From the NCBI GenBank assembly GCA_023548195.1, contig JAJHZJ010000121.1, positions 7,060,801 to 7,124,800 of the forward strand: a stretch of DNA of 64,000 bases. The letters run 5' to 3'. A program made the position numbers and the translations under genes. The notes beneath the pieces were generated by a model that made no database searches, was not told the origin of the DNA, and was given only the letters and a program-made list of their open reading frames with translations. Below, one piece after another: positions 1 through 11,137 of the stretch. This stretch comes from Bettongia penicillata ogilbyi (lineage: Eukaryota; Chordata; Mammalia; Diprotodontia; Potoroidae). Every line of letters begins with the position of its first letter. Position 1 is the stretch's first letter.

Positions 1-700
1 TTGTATAGTCATCAATTGTTTATATAATCATGGACGCCTAATCCTTATCAGAGAACCCTAATAAAATGATTTTATTCACATTCAGTTCTTTCCATTTTTA
101 TCCTAAATCTACTTTTGCATAAGCCTTTGTAGCTTCATGTAAACTTTCATGGACTTTCATCAAAGATCTCAATTTTATCCTTTGTAATTTACCTGTGTCT
201 TCTGTTTGATTGAAAACATATGGCCTGCCTTTATAATTCTCTTTCCTTTGGGACTGTGAGGAGGCAAGATTACTTTGACCTACCTCTGAGAACCAAGTAG
301 GAGAAAGGATGACTGTCATATCCCACTTGAATATAGCATCCATGAATGCATGACTGCCTCTGTTACTTTGTTTGTACTTTCTTGCTCTTAGTTGGAGATT
401 TTTAATCCTTAAAAACACCTGGCTTTTACAATCTCTTACGGTATTATACTATATCACTCCTTTTAAAAAAAAAATATCTCTTGCTGGATTATCATCCATT
501 CCTCACACTGTGAGCTGGTATAACGAAAGGTCAATCCTATGCTTCTTGTATTCTTTATACATTTTCTCATGACAATCTCATCATAATTCATGGATTCAAA
601 TATCATCTCAATGTAGAAGTCTCCCAAATATTCAGTAGCAGTCTCCTGATTCCAGCTTTGCTAAGTACCTATTGAGTATTTCATGTACCTTACACATCTC
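1..700. other. AT-rich intergenic DNA, no gene seen
   Basis: No receptor-like, transposon-like or RNA-like signal is recognisable here. The short open frames have no family features and look like chance. Confidence 0.5.
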
Positions 701-1490
701 AAACTCATTATGTTCAAAGCAAAACTCATTATATTTATCCAGCCTCTACCCTCCACCAAATAACTCTTTTTCCTAACTCTAATGAAAAACACTACTAGTT
801 CTGCATTCTTAACCTCAGATTCTTCTCTCTCCCTCATCCCCTGTATTCCTCTATAGTATATTTCAAATAGACATCATTTTCTCTACCTTTAAGTTCTTAG
901 GACCTTTTGGTTATCCTATTGAAATAGCCTCCTACTTGTTCTCGTTACCCTGTCTCCCTTCTCCAATTCATTTTCCAAATAGATGTCATTCCCTTCTCAA
1001 GAATCTCCAGGGCTCCCTAGGACATCTAGGAACAAATATCAACTCTTCTTTATGGAATTTAAAACCCTTCACAATCTGGCTCTTTCTGTCTTTATAAACT
1101 TATAATACATTATTACCTTGCACACATTCTATGGTTCAGTTACACTGGGGCTTCTTATTCTTCATACATAACATTCCATTCAGTCTCCATGACTTTGCCC
1201 AGGCTGTCCTTGATTCCTCAAATGCTGTCTTGCTTCACCTATGCTTCTAAAAGTCACTAGCACCCTTCCAAGTTCAGCTCAAATGTCATCACTAACATAG
1301 AGCCATTTTCAATGCCCTTAGCTGCTGATGCCCATCTAAAACTTACATTGTCTTTTCTTTGTATGCACTTTGTGTTTACTTATACATGTACATGTTGTTT
1401 TCTCTGAGAGAATGTAAGCTCCTTGAATGCAATGACTATTTTGTCTTCATAGGTTAAGTACCTAGCATAATGATTAGCACAAAATATAAG
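700..1490 (+). repeat. L2-type LINE fragment (ORF2 end and 3'UTR)
   Basis: The stretch has the phrasing of old mammalian L2 elements: the end of the reverse transcriptase ORF, then a line about unit cost of 'ctccttgaatgcaatgac' near 1420 and a 3' end with cttag/aagtacctagcataatg at about 1455. It is strongly decayed and has no open frame. The assignment is from recognition of the 3' end, not from alignment. Confidence 0.6.
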
Positions 1491-1574
1491 AATGTATAAA
1501 TTACCATGGGCAAAATTTTAAAAACTTAAACTTATTGACTTACACAATAAAAACATAACTTTTTCCATCTTTAA

Positions 1575-3240
1575 AAAATATTAGAAATATTTCCTCCAGG
1601 GTAGAGATAAGGTGGAAGGGTAAAGGCAGGGACCCCCCTGAACTCTCCCCCAGACCCCTCTGAATATTTTAAATAATGACTCTAAACAAATTCTAGAGCA
1701 GTAGAATAAAAAAAAAGACAGAGTGAAATAATTTTCTAGCCCAAGACAATTTAGAAGATCCCCAAGAAAAGTCTGTTGCACCAGGATGAGAGAGGAGCAC
1801 AGTCCAACACAGGCTATGGTAGCATATACGTGGCCCCAGCAAATCAGGAGCAGGCCTTGAGGAGGCTAAATCAGTGGCAGTATTGGCAGTTTCCAGACCT
1901 ATCAGTCTACAGATGTAAAGGGATCAGACAACAGTTCTGAGGGAGATTTACAGGGTTCCCTTTGCTGGCACCAGGAATAGGACGCTGTTACATTGTTATA
2001 TTGGAATCTTTCTTAGTCCTAGGGCAAGGAGAAGCATTAAAAGAGCAGAGCTTGTGACCATACAGGAGCAAGGACCCTGGTCACAGTTCCAGGATTGAAA
2101 GGAGTGCTCTTAATCTCTAACAACCAAGTGTGTAGAACAGGAGAGTAATAAACACACCTCTTCCTAGATCACACTACCTTGGAAGAGCCAAAAACTTACA
2201 TGTCTCCAGTATTACCTTTGAAAATGACTGTCCAAAAAATCTGAAGCTTGGCACAATGCCTCCTCCACTTAGGAAGCAGAGCTCCACTTTAGCATAGCAT
2301 TAAAAGTCAAGAAATAGGCTGAAAAACGAGCAAATAACAGAAAAAAAATTCTGACCATAGAAAGTTGCTGTGGTGATAAAGAACATCAAAGCACACATTC
2401 AGAAGAAGACAACAAAGTCAAAATTCCTACAACTAAAGCCTCCAAAAATATGAATTGGTCTTAGGTCATGGAAGAGCTCAAAAAGGATTTGAAAATCATT
2501 TAAGTGAGAAAGGTAGAAGAAATATTGGGAAGAGAAATGAGGGTGGGGCAACAAAATCAAGAAAAAAAAGTCAACAGCTTGGTAAAGGATTCATACACAA
2601 AAATTCTCAAGGAAATAACACCTTAAAAAACAGAACAGGTTAAATGGTAAAAGAAGCACAAAAATTCAAATGAAGAGAAGAATGCCTTGAAAGACAGAAT
2701 TGGTTAAACAGTAAAAGGTATAGAAAAATGCACGAAGGGAAGATCTGAAAAAGCAGAATTGGCCAAATGGAAAAGGATGTACAGAAGCTCACTGAAGAAA
2801 ATAATTCTTTACAAGTTACAATTGGGTAAATGAAAGCTAATGACTTTATGAGACATCAAAAACAATCAAATAAAATCAAAAGAATGAAAAAATAGAAGAC
2901 AATGTGAAATGCCTCATTGGAAAAACAACTGACCTAGAAAATAGATCCAGGGGAGATAATTTAAAAATTATTGGGTCTCCTAGAAGTCATGATCAAAAAA
3001 GAGCTTAGATATCATCTTTCAAAAAATTCTCAAGGAAAGTTGTCTTGATATTCTAGAACCAGAGAGTAAAATAGAAATGAAAAGAATCTACTGATCATCT
3101 CTTGAAAGACATCCCAAAATGAAAACTTCCAGAAATGTTGTAGCCAAATTCCAGACCTCCCACATTAAGGAGAAAATACTGCAAACAAAACAGTCAAAAA
3201 GAAAAAATTCAAATGTTGTGGAATCACAGTCACAGCATTT
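1575..3240 (+). mobile_element. Old L1/HAL1 fragment: 5'UTR and decayed ORF1, cut off at the receptor-unit boundary
   Basis: The 5'UTR-like part runs to about 2400, followed by a decayed ORF1. ORF1 is recognised by the same run of words as the younger copies at 22801 and 33418 (for example gaagagctcaaaaaggattt near 2468, and gacctagaaaatagatccag near 2930). It contains many frameshifts. It stops abruptly at about 3235, just before the RNA-binding domain would end, and at about 3250 sequence homologous to the 3' flank of the other TAS2R units begins. The truncation therefore coincides with a duplication breakpoint rather than a normal 5' truncation. Confidence 0.75.
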
Positions 3241-3576
3241 TCTTTTCAAAATATTCCCTTGAGATTATACATCGTGTCTGAATATTTCAATTAAGCAGTA
3301 TTTGCCATGAAGTCCATTCAGTTTTTAGACACCTGAAATTTTTATAACTTTTTTCCTTATGTTGAAGCAAAACTTGTCCTTGATTTGTACAAAACAAATG
3401 TAATCCTTCCATATGATGACTTTCCAAGTATTTGAAGACAGATGTAATGTTCTTCCTGTAATATTTCAATAATTTCAATAATATTCAAAACCAAAGAACT
3501 AAAATGAATGAAAAAACTGGGAGAGGTGAGAAAAATTCTAAAAGAAGTTCTATTGCCTTCTTTCCATTAAAAGATA

Positions 3577-3582
3577 TTTATT
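3577..3582 (-). promoter_or_regulatory. Candidate polyadenylation signal of receptor gene 1
   Basis: AATAAA reads on the minus strand 15 nt beyond the stop codon. The same hexamer is kept at the same distance in the other two receptor copies (20117-20122 and 29728-29733). That conservation favours use, although no transcript data are available. Confidence 0.5.
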
Positions 3583-3597
3583 TCTGCACAGGATGTT

Positions 3598-4530
3598 CTA
3601 AGGCACTATGGATATCCCTCCTTTGAGACAATGTTTTATCTGCTTCAGTGAATTCAGGGATCTCTGCCTCAGCTTAATGTTCCCCAAAATCAGGATAAAT
3701 GAGTGTCCTGAGGGGTAGATGGCAGCAATGATCTCACCAAATATTGCAGCTAGCTCACTCTGTTGAAAAAAGTAGCTGGATGATGCTATGAGAAAAGCCA
3801 AACAGTAAATAACAAAGAGGATGAGGAAAGAGATCAGAGCTTTCATGGCTCTAAAATGGATCTCTGTTCTGGAATCTCTAGTATCCATGGCATTGAGTTT
3901 TATCTTTCTGGTATGTTTCCACACAGAGATGATTAACAGGAAAAATGAGATCAGGGATACAGTAAAGGGAAAGAGAGTCCCCAGGTTGAGGAAAATCAGG
4001 GTATTAAAGTAAGGAGAGTTACTCGTATTGTTTCTTTTGTCCTTTCTCTTTCCCCAGCTCTTGACATCTGCATTATATTTCTCCGGTATTAGGAAGCCAA
4101 TTAATGCAGATATGAGTAAAGATGCCAGTAGGATTATAAGAATCACACTGTTAATTCTCCACTTCAGCCAGAGAAAAAGGGGGTGGGAGAAATTGGCTAT
4201 CTTCAAACAGTAGAATATGCTAAGGCAGGTAGCAAACCAAACACTTAACTGGTTGGCAATTGTCCAGAAGCTATCTATAATTTTCAAAATATTTTCACAG
4301 TGAAATGCCTCTGGAGAAAGAATTGTTACAAAGCTGTTTGATAGTATCATAAACAACAGGCCAATTCTTGAGATGGCCAGGCTGGTGAGAATTAAATCAA
4401 CCAAGTAGATTTTCCTTTTCTTGACCCAGTCAATCAAGTTCACCAGTCCAATGAATCCATTTCCCAAAATCCCTATTATGAACTCTCCAGCTATCATGAT
4501 CATAGAGATGGTCTCCATTGCATCTAACAT
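3598..4530 (-). CDS. TAS2R: Bitter taste receptor, TAS2R7-like, intact (gene 1)
   Basis: This is a single-exon seven-transmembrane receptor of 310 residues, expected to sit in taste-cell plasma membranes and signal bitter compounds through gustducin-type G proteins (family knowledge). Hydrophobic spans fall near residues 8-30, 43-65, 86-108, 126-148, 178-202, 229-250 and 259-284. Family marks are present: DWVKKRK after TM1, LTSLAISR in TM2, WFATCLSIFYCLKIANFSH in TM3 and HSFILILGN in TM7. An N-N-T glycosylation sequon lies at 167-169 in extracellular loop 2. The frame is open back to 4590, but I chose the ATG at 4530: it puts the GEF motif at residue 15, as in placental TAS2R7, and gives the same 310-codon length as gene 3. 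The stop is TAG. Placement in the TAS2R7/8/9/10 group is by remembered similarity and orthology is not proven. Confidence 0.93.
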   Translation of the reverse strand: MLDAMETISMIMIAGEFIIGILGNGFIGLVNLIDWVKKRKIYLVDLILTSLAISRIGLLFMILSNSFVTILSPEAFHCENILKIIDSFWTIANQLSVWFATCLSIFYCLKIANFSHPLFLWLKWRINSVILIILLASLLISALIGFLIPEKYNADVKSWGKRKDKRNNTSNSPYFNTLIFLNLGTLFPFTVSLISFFLLIISVWKHTRKIKLNAMDTRDSRTEIHFRAMKALISFLILFVIYCLAFLIASSSYFFQQSELAAIFGEIIAAIYPSGHSFILILGNIKLRQRSLNSLKQIKHCLKGGISIVP

Positions 4531-4599
4531 GTCTGTAGGGAGAAAACTCCAATGTCTAATAAATAGCACAGCTTTTGGATTAATATTCAACCAACCTGT

Positions 4600-6380
4600 T
4601 GAAGACAGTTGTCTATATCATTGAGCTTTTGCAGTCATTTCTTTTTCTCTGTCTTGATTATACCTCCTTTCTCCAGAGAGAAAGCTTTTGCCAGTATGTT
4701 TATACAAGGTTAGAACTGCTTTCACAAAATTTCCTTACTCATTGCAAGTACGTTGACTTATGTATGTGTTTCTAGGAGGAAACTGTGTTCTTTTATTAGC
4801 ACTGCAGCTTGTGGTGAGAACTGAAGGGTTGGGCTACTATCTGTTTACATGCAAATAGGAAAAGATTCCCTTTCATCATTTTGCACATTCCTTTGATGCT
4901 ATTTTCCATATAGTTCAGATTCATCACCACTATTGCTACCAGCAGTGAATATTTATAAAGGCTCAAAGGTCAAGATTAGAAATTATTGGAACAGTGAGCA
5001 TAATTCACCCATATAATTCAAACCCAAAGGGAAGATTTTCTTCAATTACAGCTATAATTTAGAAAGGAAAAAATTCAAATTCTAATATATTATGAGAATC
5101 CACATTCTTATGCATCAGTAATTATTGCCCCTTCAGTAACTTTTTATTAAACACTACTCACAAGAAAAAATATTAGCCATTTAACTGAATTTAAAGTTCT
5201 TTTCATAATACAGAACCAGTTTTCTAGTTATTACTTAATCTGCTTTCTGAGAGAGATGAAGCAATCTATTTTCACTAGATCATTCCAATTTCACTATCAT
5301 GGTTTTTTTTTTAAATGTTACTATGCTCAAAGGTGGAGAGGAGATGAGAGGAGAACATAGCAGAGGAGAGGAGAGGGAAAACAAACATTAATCACATTTA
5401 TACTACCATTGATATTAGAAAGGGAGCAATACCTGACTGCCCCATGAGTCTACTCATAATCCTTATGATTCCTCAGACCAGAACTCTCCTCCTTGGCCAC
5501 TATTCTCCTTATTACTTTCCCTATTGTAACATAAGCTCCTGGAGGACAGGGCCAATCTTGGTTTTGTATTTGTATCCCCCAGTGCTAGCACAGTCTGACA
5601 CAAAGTAAACAATTTTCTTTCATTCATTCATTCACCTCACCATCAATAAATAAGGAATACCTCCTTAATTGGGTATTTGAGACCATCTCCAAGATACCGC
5701 CAAGGAAACGTGCTTTGGTGAGTGTATATCTCTCTGTGTAATTGTTTTCTTCATGCCAGTGCTCAGTGAATATAGTAAAGTAATCTAAGTAGTTACATCT
5801 GTCCAGGAATCTTGGATGAATTTGATGCATATGCTCATAATTCTCTTAGCCCCAGTACCACAGTACTTTGTCTAGCTGTTGTCCATCCTTCCAGCCCCAG
5901 TACCACAGTACTTTGTCTAGCTGTTGTCCATCCTTCCAGACCCTTGTAAATGATCTTCTCAGATCATTATGTCAAAGTTAATTGATCTGGTTTTTTTTAA
6001 TCTTGAAATAGTTCTTAGTCCATCAGAAAGTTTCCTGATGTCATATGACACTTTAGGTTCTCTATTTCTCTTACAATACATTATAGCTAACTATAAACTT
6101 AGCTACTCTAAGTTCCTTTTCCTGTGATAAATGAATGAAGACGGTAATGAAGGCAGGTAAATATAGCATTATTCCCATAACCTCAAAAATCAGAATATAT
6201 GGACATAACATATAAGGCAATGCCTAAATTCACAAAAAAATAATATCTTCCTTTACAAGAAATTTTACTTAAAGTAGGAGAGTAGACAAGGGAAATGGTG
6301 CAAAGAAACTACTGCCTTTCTCTTCTAGTTGAAGTATTTGGGTAAAATGAAAGTCAGAAAATATGTGTGTTGGGGTGAGG
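4600..6380. other. Receptor 5' flank and spacer
   Basis: The segment 4600-5340 is homologous to the 5' flanks of the other two receptors and probably holds the promoter, but no core element stands out. A purine-rich GGAGAGGAGA run lies at about 5331-5380. A worn L2 3' end lies at about 5490-5620. The rest (5620-6100) holds no gene; 6100-6380 is the host flank shared with 36290-36545. Confidence 0.5.
5848..5939. repeat. Exact tandem duplication, two 45-bp copies
   Basis: The 45-base unit starting agccccagtacc at 5848 is repeated without change from 5893. Perfect identity implies a recent slippage or duplication event, or conversion, in otherwise old DNA. I did not see the unit at the corresponding place near 36 kb. 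Confidence 0.95.
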
Positions 6381-6384
6381 AAGA

Positions 6385-9300
6385 TCAGACTTCTAAGAGC
6401 CAAGGTGGTGGAGTAAGCAGGGAATCTACCTTTCTCCCATATTAACTTCCAAACAATGAGGTAAATGTGCCCCAAAAACAGTTCCTGGAACAGCAGAACC
6501 AGAAAAAAGATGGGATAAAACATTCTTTTAGTCCCAGAAACTTGAAAGGTTAGCAGGAAAGGTTTGTCTCACTCAGGTAAATGAAGAACACAGTTCAGGG
6601 CAGGAAGCATACCAGCAACTGAGCAGCAAACCCTGCCTCAACAAACCATCAGGAGATTCTGAGCCACAGTGTGATGGATCAGGCAAATTCCAACCACACA
6701 CCCTCCCTCTCCATTCCCTGGATCCCATGCCTTAGTATGGCCAGGGGAATAGGCAGACATCAGCTCCTAGAAACATCCTATTATGATATAGTCCTGGGAA
6801 ATGGGCAGCCACTAAGAGCTAGACTGTCACATGCTTCAGGGTAGCCCCAGGAAACAAGTAGACATCAACACAAGACCCCACAGCTGCCAAAGCAGAAACA
6901 CAGATACCAGTGCTTGGACTGTCCACATAAGCCAGGTGAACTAGCAGTCTCCATCACAGGAATTGCCACATGCTTCAGTGTAGCCCTGGGCAAACAGATA
7001 TCAATACAGTGACACCTCATGGGCCTCAGCACGTGACAGATATTAGCAACTCAACCTTCCTCTCTCAGAACTTGATAAATCCAAACAAAAGAATAAACTA
7101 GAAAGAAACTAAAGAGGTCAGTAGAATATGAGAAAAATTAGATATGCCAATAAGTCTGATAATCTGAGTGAAATTGATAGGTATTTTAAAATATTTATAT
7201 ATAAATTATCTAGATTATCACATGAAGAAATAAAATGGCTAAACAATCTGATCTCTAAAAAAGAAAAGGAACATTCCATTAAGGAATTCCCCAAGAAATA
7301 ATCCCCAGGGCCAAATGGGTTCCCAAGTGAATTCCACCAAATATCAACAAAATTTAATTCCAATATTATATATAAACAATTTGGAAAAACAGGCAAAGGA
7401 GTCCTACTAAATTCTTTTTATGACACAAGTATAGTGCTTATACTCAAACCAGGAAGAGTCAAAACAGGGAAAGAAAACTGTAGACCAATTTCCCTAATGA
7501 ATATTGATGGAAAAAAATTACAATGAAAGACTGGCAATGGAATTACAGAAATATATCACAAAGATCATACCCTAAGCCTAGATGGGGTTTATATCAGGAA
7601 TGCAGGTTTCATTCAATATTAGAAAAACTGTCATTGTAAATGACCATGCCAATAGCAAAACCAATAGAATTTACATGATTATGTCAATAGATGATGGAAA
7701 AACTTTTTACAAAATATAGTACCTATTTCTATTAAAAACACTGGAAAGCATAGGAATAAAGTGAGTATTCCTTAAAAGGATAAGCACTATCTGTCTAAAA
7801 CCATCACCAATCATTATCTATAATGGGGATAGGCTAGAAATAAGATCAGGGGTGAAGTAAGGATTCCCATTATTATCACAAGAATTCAATATAGTATAGA
7901 AATATCAGCTATAGCAATAAGAGAAGAAAACAAAATTAAAGGAATTAGAATATGGAAGGAAGAAAAACAACTATCAATCTTTGCAGATGATGTGATGATT
8001 TATAGATGACTAAGAGAATCTTAGAGAATCTAGAAAAACTACTTAAAATAATGAACAACTTTAGCACAGTTGCAAGATATAAGATAAACCCACTTAAACC
8101 ATCAGCATTTCTTTATAATACCAAGAAAACCCAGCAGCAAGAGATAGAAAGAAAAAATTCATTTAAAATTATTGTAAACAATGTAAAATACTTCAGACTC
8201 TACCTAAGAAAAACCCAGGAACTATATGAATACAAAGCACTTTTCACACAAATAATGTCAGATCTAAACCATTGGAAAAATATTAATAGCTCATGGATAG
8301 ATTTAACCAATATAATAAAAATGACAATTCTACCTAAACTAATGTACTTATTCAGTGCCATATCAAACAAACTTTCCAAAAAACCATTTGAGAGAACTAG
8401 AAAAAAGTAACAAAATTCATCTGGAAGAACAAAAGCTCAAGAATATCAAGGGAATTAATGAAAAAATTACAAATGAAGGGGGGCCTAGCAATACCAGATC
8501 TCAAACTGGTTATCAAAACTGATACTTGTAAGAAACAGAGTGGTGGATCAGTGGAACTGATTTGGTACACAAGACATAGTAGTCAATGACCATAGTTATT
8601 TAATCATTTGAGAAATCCAAAGACCGCAGCCTCTGGAATGAGAACTCACAATTAGGCAAAACTGTTGGGAAAACTGGAAAACAATAGGGCATAAAATAGG
8701 TAGAGACAACATCTCACACCACATATTAGTATACGTCAAAATGGGTAGGATTTAGATATAAAGGGTAACACCATAAGCAAATTAGAAGTGCAAGCAATAG
8801 CCTACCTGTCAGATCTATGGGGAAGGGAAGAATTCATAACCAAACAAGAGAGAGCATTATGAAATATAAAATAGATAATTTTGATTGTATTAAATTTAAA
8901 AACTTTCTGTACAAACAAAATCAGTACAACCAAGATAAAAAGGAAAGCAGAAATCTGGGAAGCAATCACTACATAAAGTTTCTCTAGTAAAGGTCTCATA
9001 TCTCAAATGCATAGGTCACTAAATTAAATTTATAAAAAAAATAAGACATTCTCTAATCGATAAATAGTCAAAGAATTTGAATAAGCAGTTTTCAAATGAA
9101 GAAATTAGACGTATCCATTCTCTTATAAGAAAATGCTCTAAATCTTTAATAATTGGAGAAGTGCACATTAAATCAATTCTAACTTACCACTTCACACCCA
9201 TCAGATTGGCTAACATGACAGAAAAAAATGACAAATTCTGGAGGGAATTTGAGAAAAGAGGTACACTGATGCATGTTGATGGAACTATGAATTGGACCAA

Positions 9301-9610
9301 CAATTCCAATCAGCCAGTTAGAACAATGCCCAAAGGGATATAAAACTGTGCATACCTTTTGACCTGGAAATAGCACTACTAGGTAGTTCTATACCTCAAA
9401 GAGTTTTATTTTTTCCCAAAATGAAAAGGGCCCATATACATGAAAATATTTACAGCAGTTCATTTTGTGATATCAAAGACCTGGAAAAGGGGATGCCCAT
9501 CAACTGGCAAATGACTGAACAGATTAAGTAATGTAATTGTGTTGGGATACTATTGTGCTGTAAGAAATAATGAAGGGGATGCTTTCAGAAAAACCTGAGA
9601 AAACTAATAT
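6385..9610 (+). mobile_element. Old L1, internally deleted (unit 1 copy)
   Basis: The L1 5'UTR (6385-7040) carries the same degenerate roughly 50-nt repeats as the copy at 36640. It then jumps into ORF2, so ORF1 and most of the endonuclease domain are missing compared with 36640-43970. The reverse transcriptase part is full of stops, but the catalytic core still reads I-F-A-D-D-V-M-I at about 7977-8000. A 134-codon open piece (8006-8410) is the remnant after that core. The 3' end is worn. Confidence 0.85.
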
Positions 9611-9619
9611 GAACTGAGG

Positions 9620-10060
9620 CAAAGTTAGAGGATTTAAGAACCAGGGTTGAAAACTGGCATCAGAGGCCTGCTTTATGCCCAAGTAGACCATGTTGCATGG
9701 GAGTATGAGACAGATCAGAAGTACAGTCTTAGTTCTGTCTTTCAGTGATCCAGCAAGTGGTTTCAGGTTAGGGTTGTGTTTGGCCCTGAGCCTAAAGCTT
9801 TATACGTTGCATCCTGGGCCATTTCCATTCGACTTGATGAATATCTGGCCATTGGACCCAGATGGCTCAGGAGAAGAAAGTGAGGTTGTGAACATGCACA
9901 GCTCTCCCTCACTCAAATCAAAATTAATTGCAAGTCATGTCATCATCTTCATGTCTTCGTCCTCTTTGAGAATGAAGGACAAGCACAACAGTCTGACGCT
10001 ACTGAATCTCAGAGCCACATTGATTCAATCTCCAATCATTGGTAGGCCTGAAGTAATCAG
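9620..10060 (+). repeat. RTE-tailed SINE or RTE fragment with its flank
   Basis: The end of the stretch has the marsupial RTE/SINE 3' tail (cctctttgagaatgaaggac at 9961-9980). Its first half (9620-9800) matches 43975-44165, the flank of the paralogous L1, so the older part is shared by both duplication units. Confidence 0.6.
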
Positions 10061-10081
10061 TCAAACCTTCCTAAATGTTTA

Positions 10082-10565
10082 ACGGACCTCCCACTTAAGA
10101 GAAGGGAAGAAGATAGGCTTACTTTTGGATTACAGGGGGTCCAAATCAGAGACTGCTCCATGGATGCCAAAAACTGTTGCAGTTTCATGGTGTGTCGTGG
10201 AGGTACCACCTCAAAATACGAGTACAAGCATTTATTGAGGATTGAAGTCCCTCAGAAGCAGGCTAGGTTATACTTCAGTGAAAGTTAGATGGTTTCTTAT
10301 AGGGGAAAGATGCAATTAGCATAACAAAAATTATAAATATTTAAAAGTCAGGAGGAATTTGTTAAAGGATTAAGTATTGGGGGAGGAATCCCAGCCTGAG
10401 TGGAACTGTGCATGCAATAACCCACAATGCACACAGAAAAACACAATTGGGGTGGGGGTGGGGAGTTGTATGTATGATAATGTTATTATAATAAGCCTCT
10501 CTATGTCATAAGTTCACTTAAAGGACAGCTTTTACTGTTACTGCATATGCGTGTGTTTGTCCTTT
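10082..10565. other. Intergenic DNA, no gene seen
   Basis: It holds a G-rich run at about 10451-10465 and no recognisable gene or repeat family. Confidence 0.45.
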
Positions 10566-10567
10566 GT

Positions 10568-10863
10568 TGCTGAAGAAGACCATGCCATCAGAGAAATGAT
10601 GATGTGACTTGCACTTGACTTTGTTTTGAGTGAGGGAGGGCTGTGCAGGTCATCAGCCTTACTTCTCCTCCAGAGTCATCTGAATCCAGTGAGCAGATAT
10701 TCATCAGGATAATGGCAGATGATCCAGGAGGAAGCAATTGGAGTTAAGTGACTTGCCCAAGGTCACACAGCTAGTAAGTGTCAAGTCTCTGAGGTGAAAT
10801 TTGAACTCAAGTACTCCTGACCCCTGCACTGGTGCTCTATCCATTGCATCACCTAGCTGCCCC
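10568..10863 (-). repeat. Full-length tRNA-derived SINE with RTE-type tail
   Basis: Read on the minus strand it starts ggggcagctaggtgatgcaa, the head of marsupial tRNA-type SINEs. It runs through the line about tgtgtgaccttgggcaagtc (10750-10775) and ends in the RTE-like tail near 10570. Both ends are visible, so the copy looks full length. Confidence 0.85.
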
Positions 10864-10944
10864 ACTGTACATGTTCCTACTTAGAAAAAGTCCCTTTTAT
10901 TGTTTTGGGGTTCACATCCTGCTTGGCCATCCTAGTGGTGCTGT

Positions 10945-11077
10945 TTTTTTTCTTTTTTTAAAAAATAAAATTTATTTTTTTTTCAGTTCTCAACATTTGC
11001 TTCCAAAAGAATTTAAATTCAAAATTTTCTCCCCCTCTCTCTCCATTCCCTACCCCAGGACAGCATGCACCTCTATA

Positions 11078-11137
<60 letters not shown>

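Larger units (their letters stand above)
3250..10060. repeat. Segmental duplication, unit 1 (receptor plus old L1), paralogous to about 29500-44165
   Basis: Three blocks match the right-hand unit in the same order: the receptor with both flanks (3250-5340 against 29490-31390), non-repeat flank left of the L1 (6100-6380 against 36290-36545), and the old L1 with its right flank (6385-10060 against 36640-44165). Matching flank on both sides of the L1 shows duplication of the locus, not independent insertion. Unit 1 has lost much of the L1 interior and lacks the later HAL1-like insertions. Confidence 0.75.

Noticed and set aside
4531..4590. 20 extra N-terminal residues of receptor gene 1 from an upstream ATG
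   Set aside because: The extension has no family match; the ATG at 4530 gives the length and TM1 distance shared with gene 3 and placental TAS2R7.
11079..11136. Regular CA repeat considered as a possible CRISPR-like array
   Set aside because: It is a pure dinucleotide microsatellite without spacers, in a vertebrate genome.
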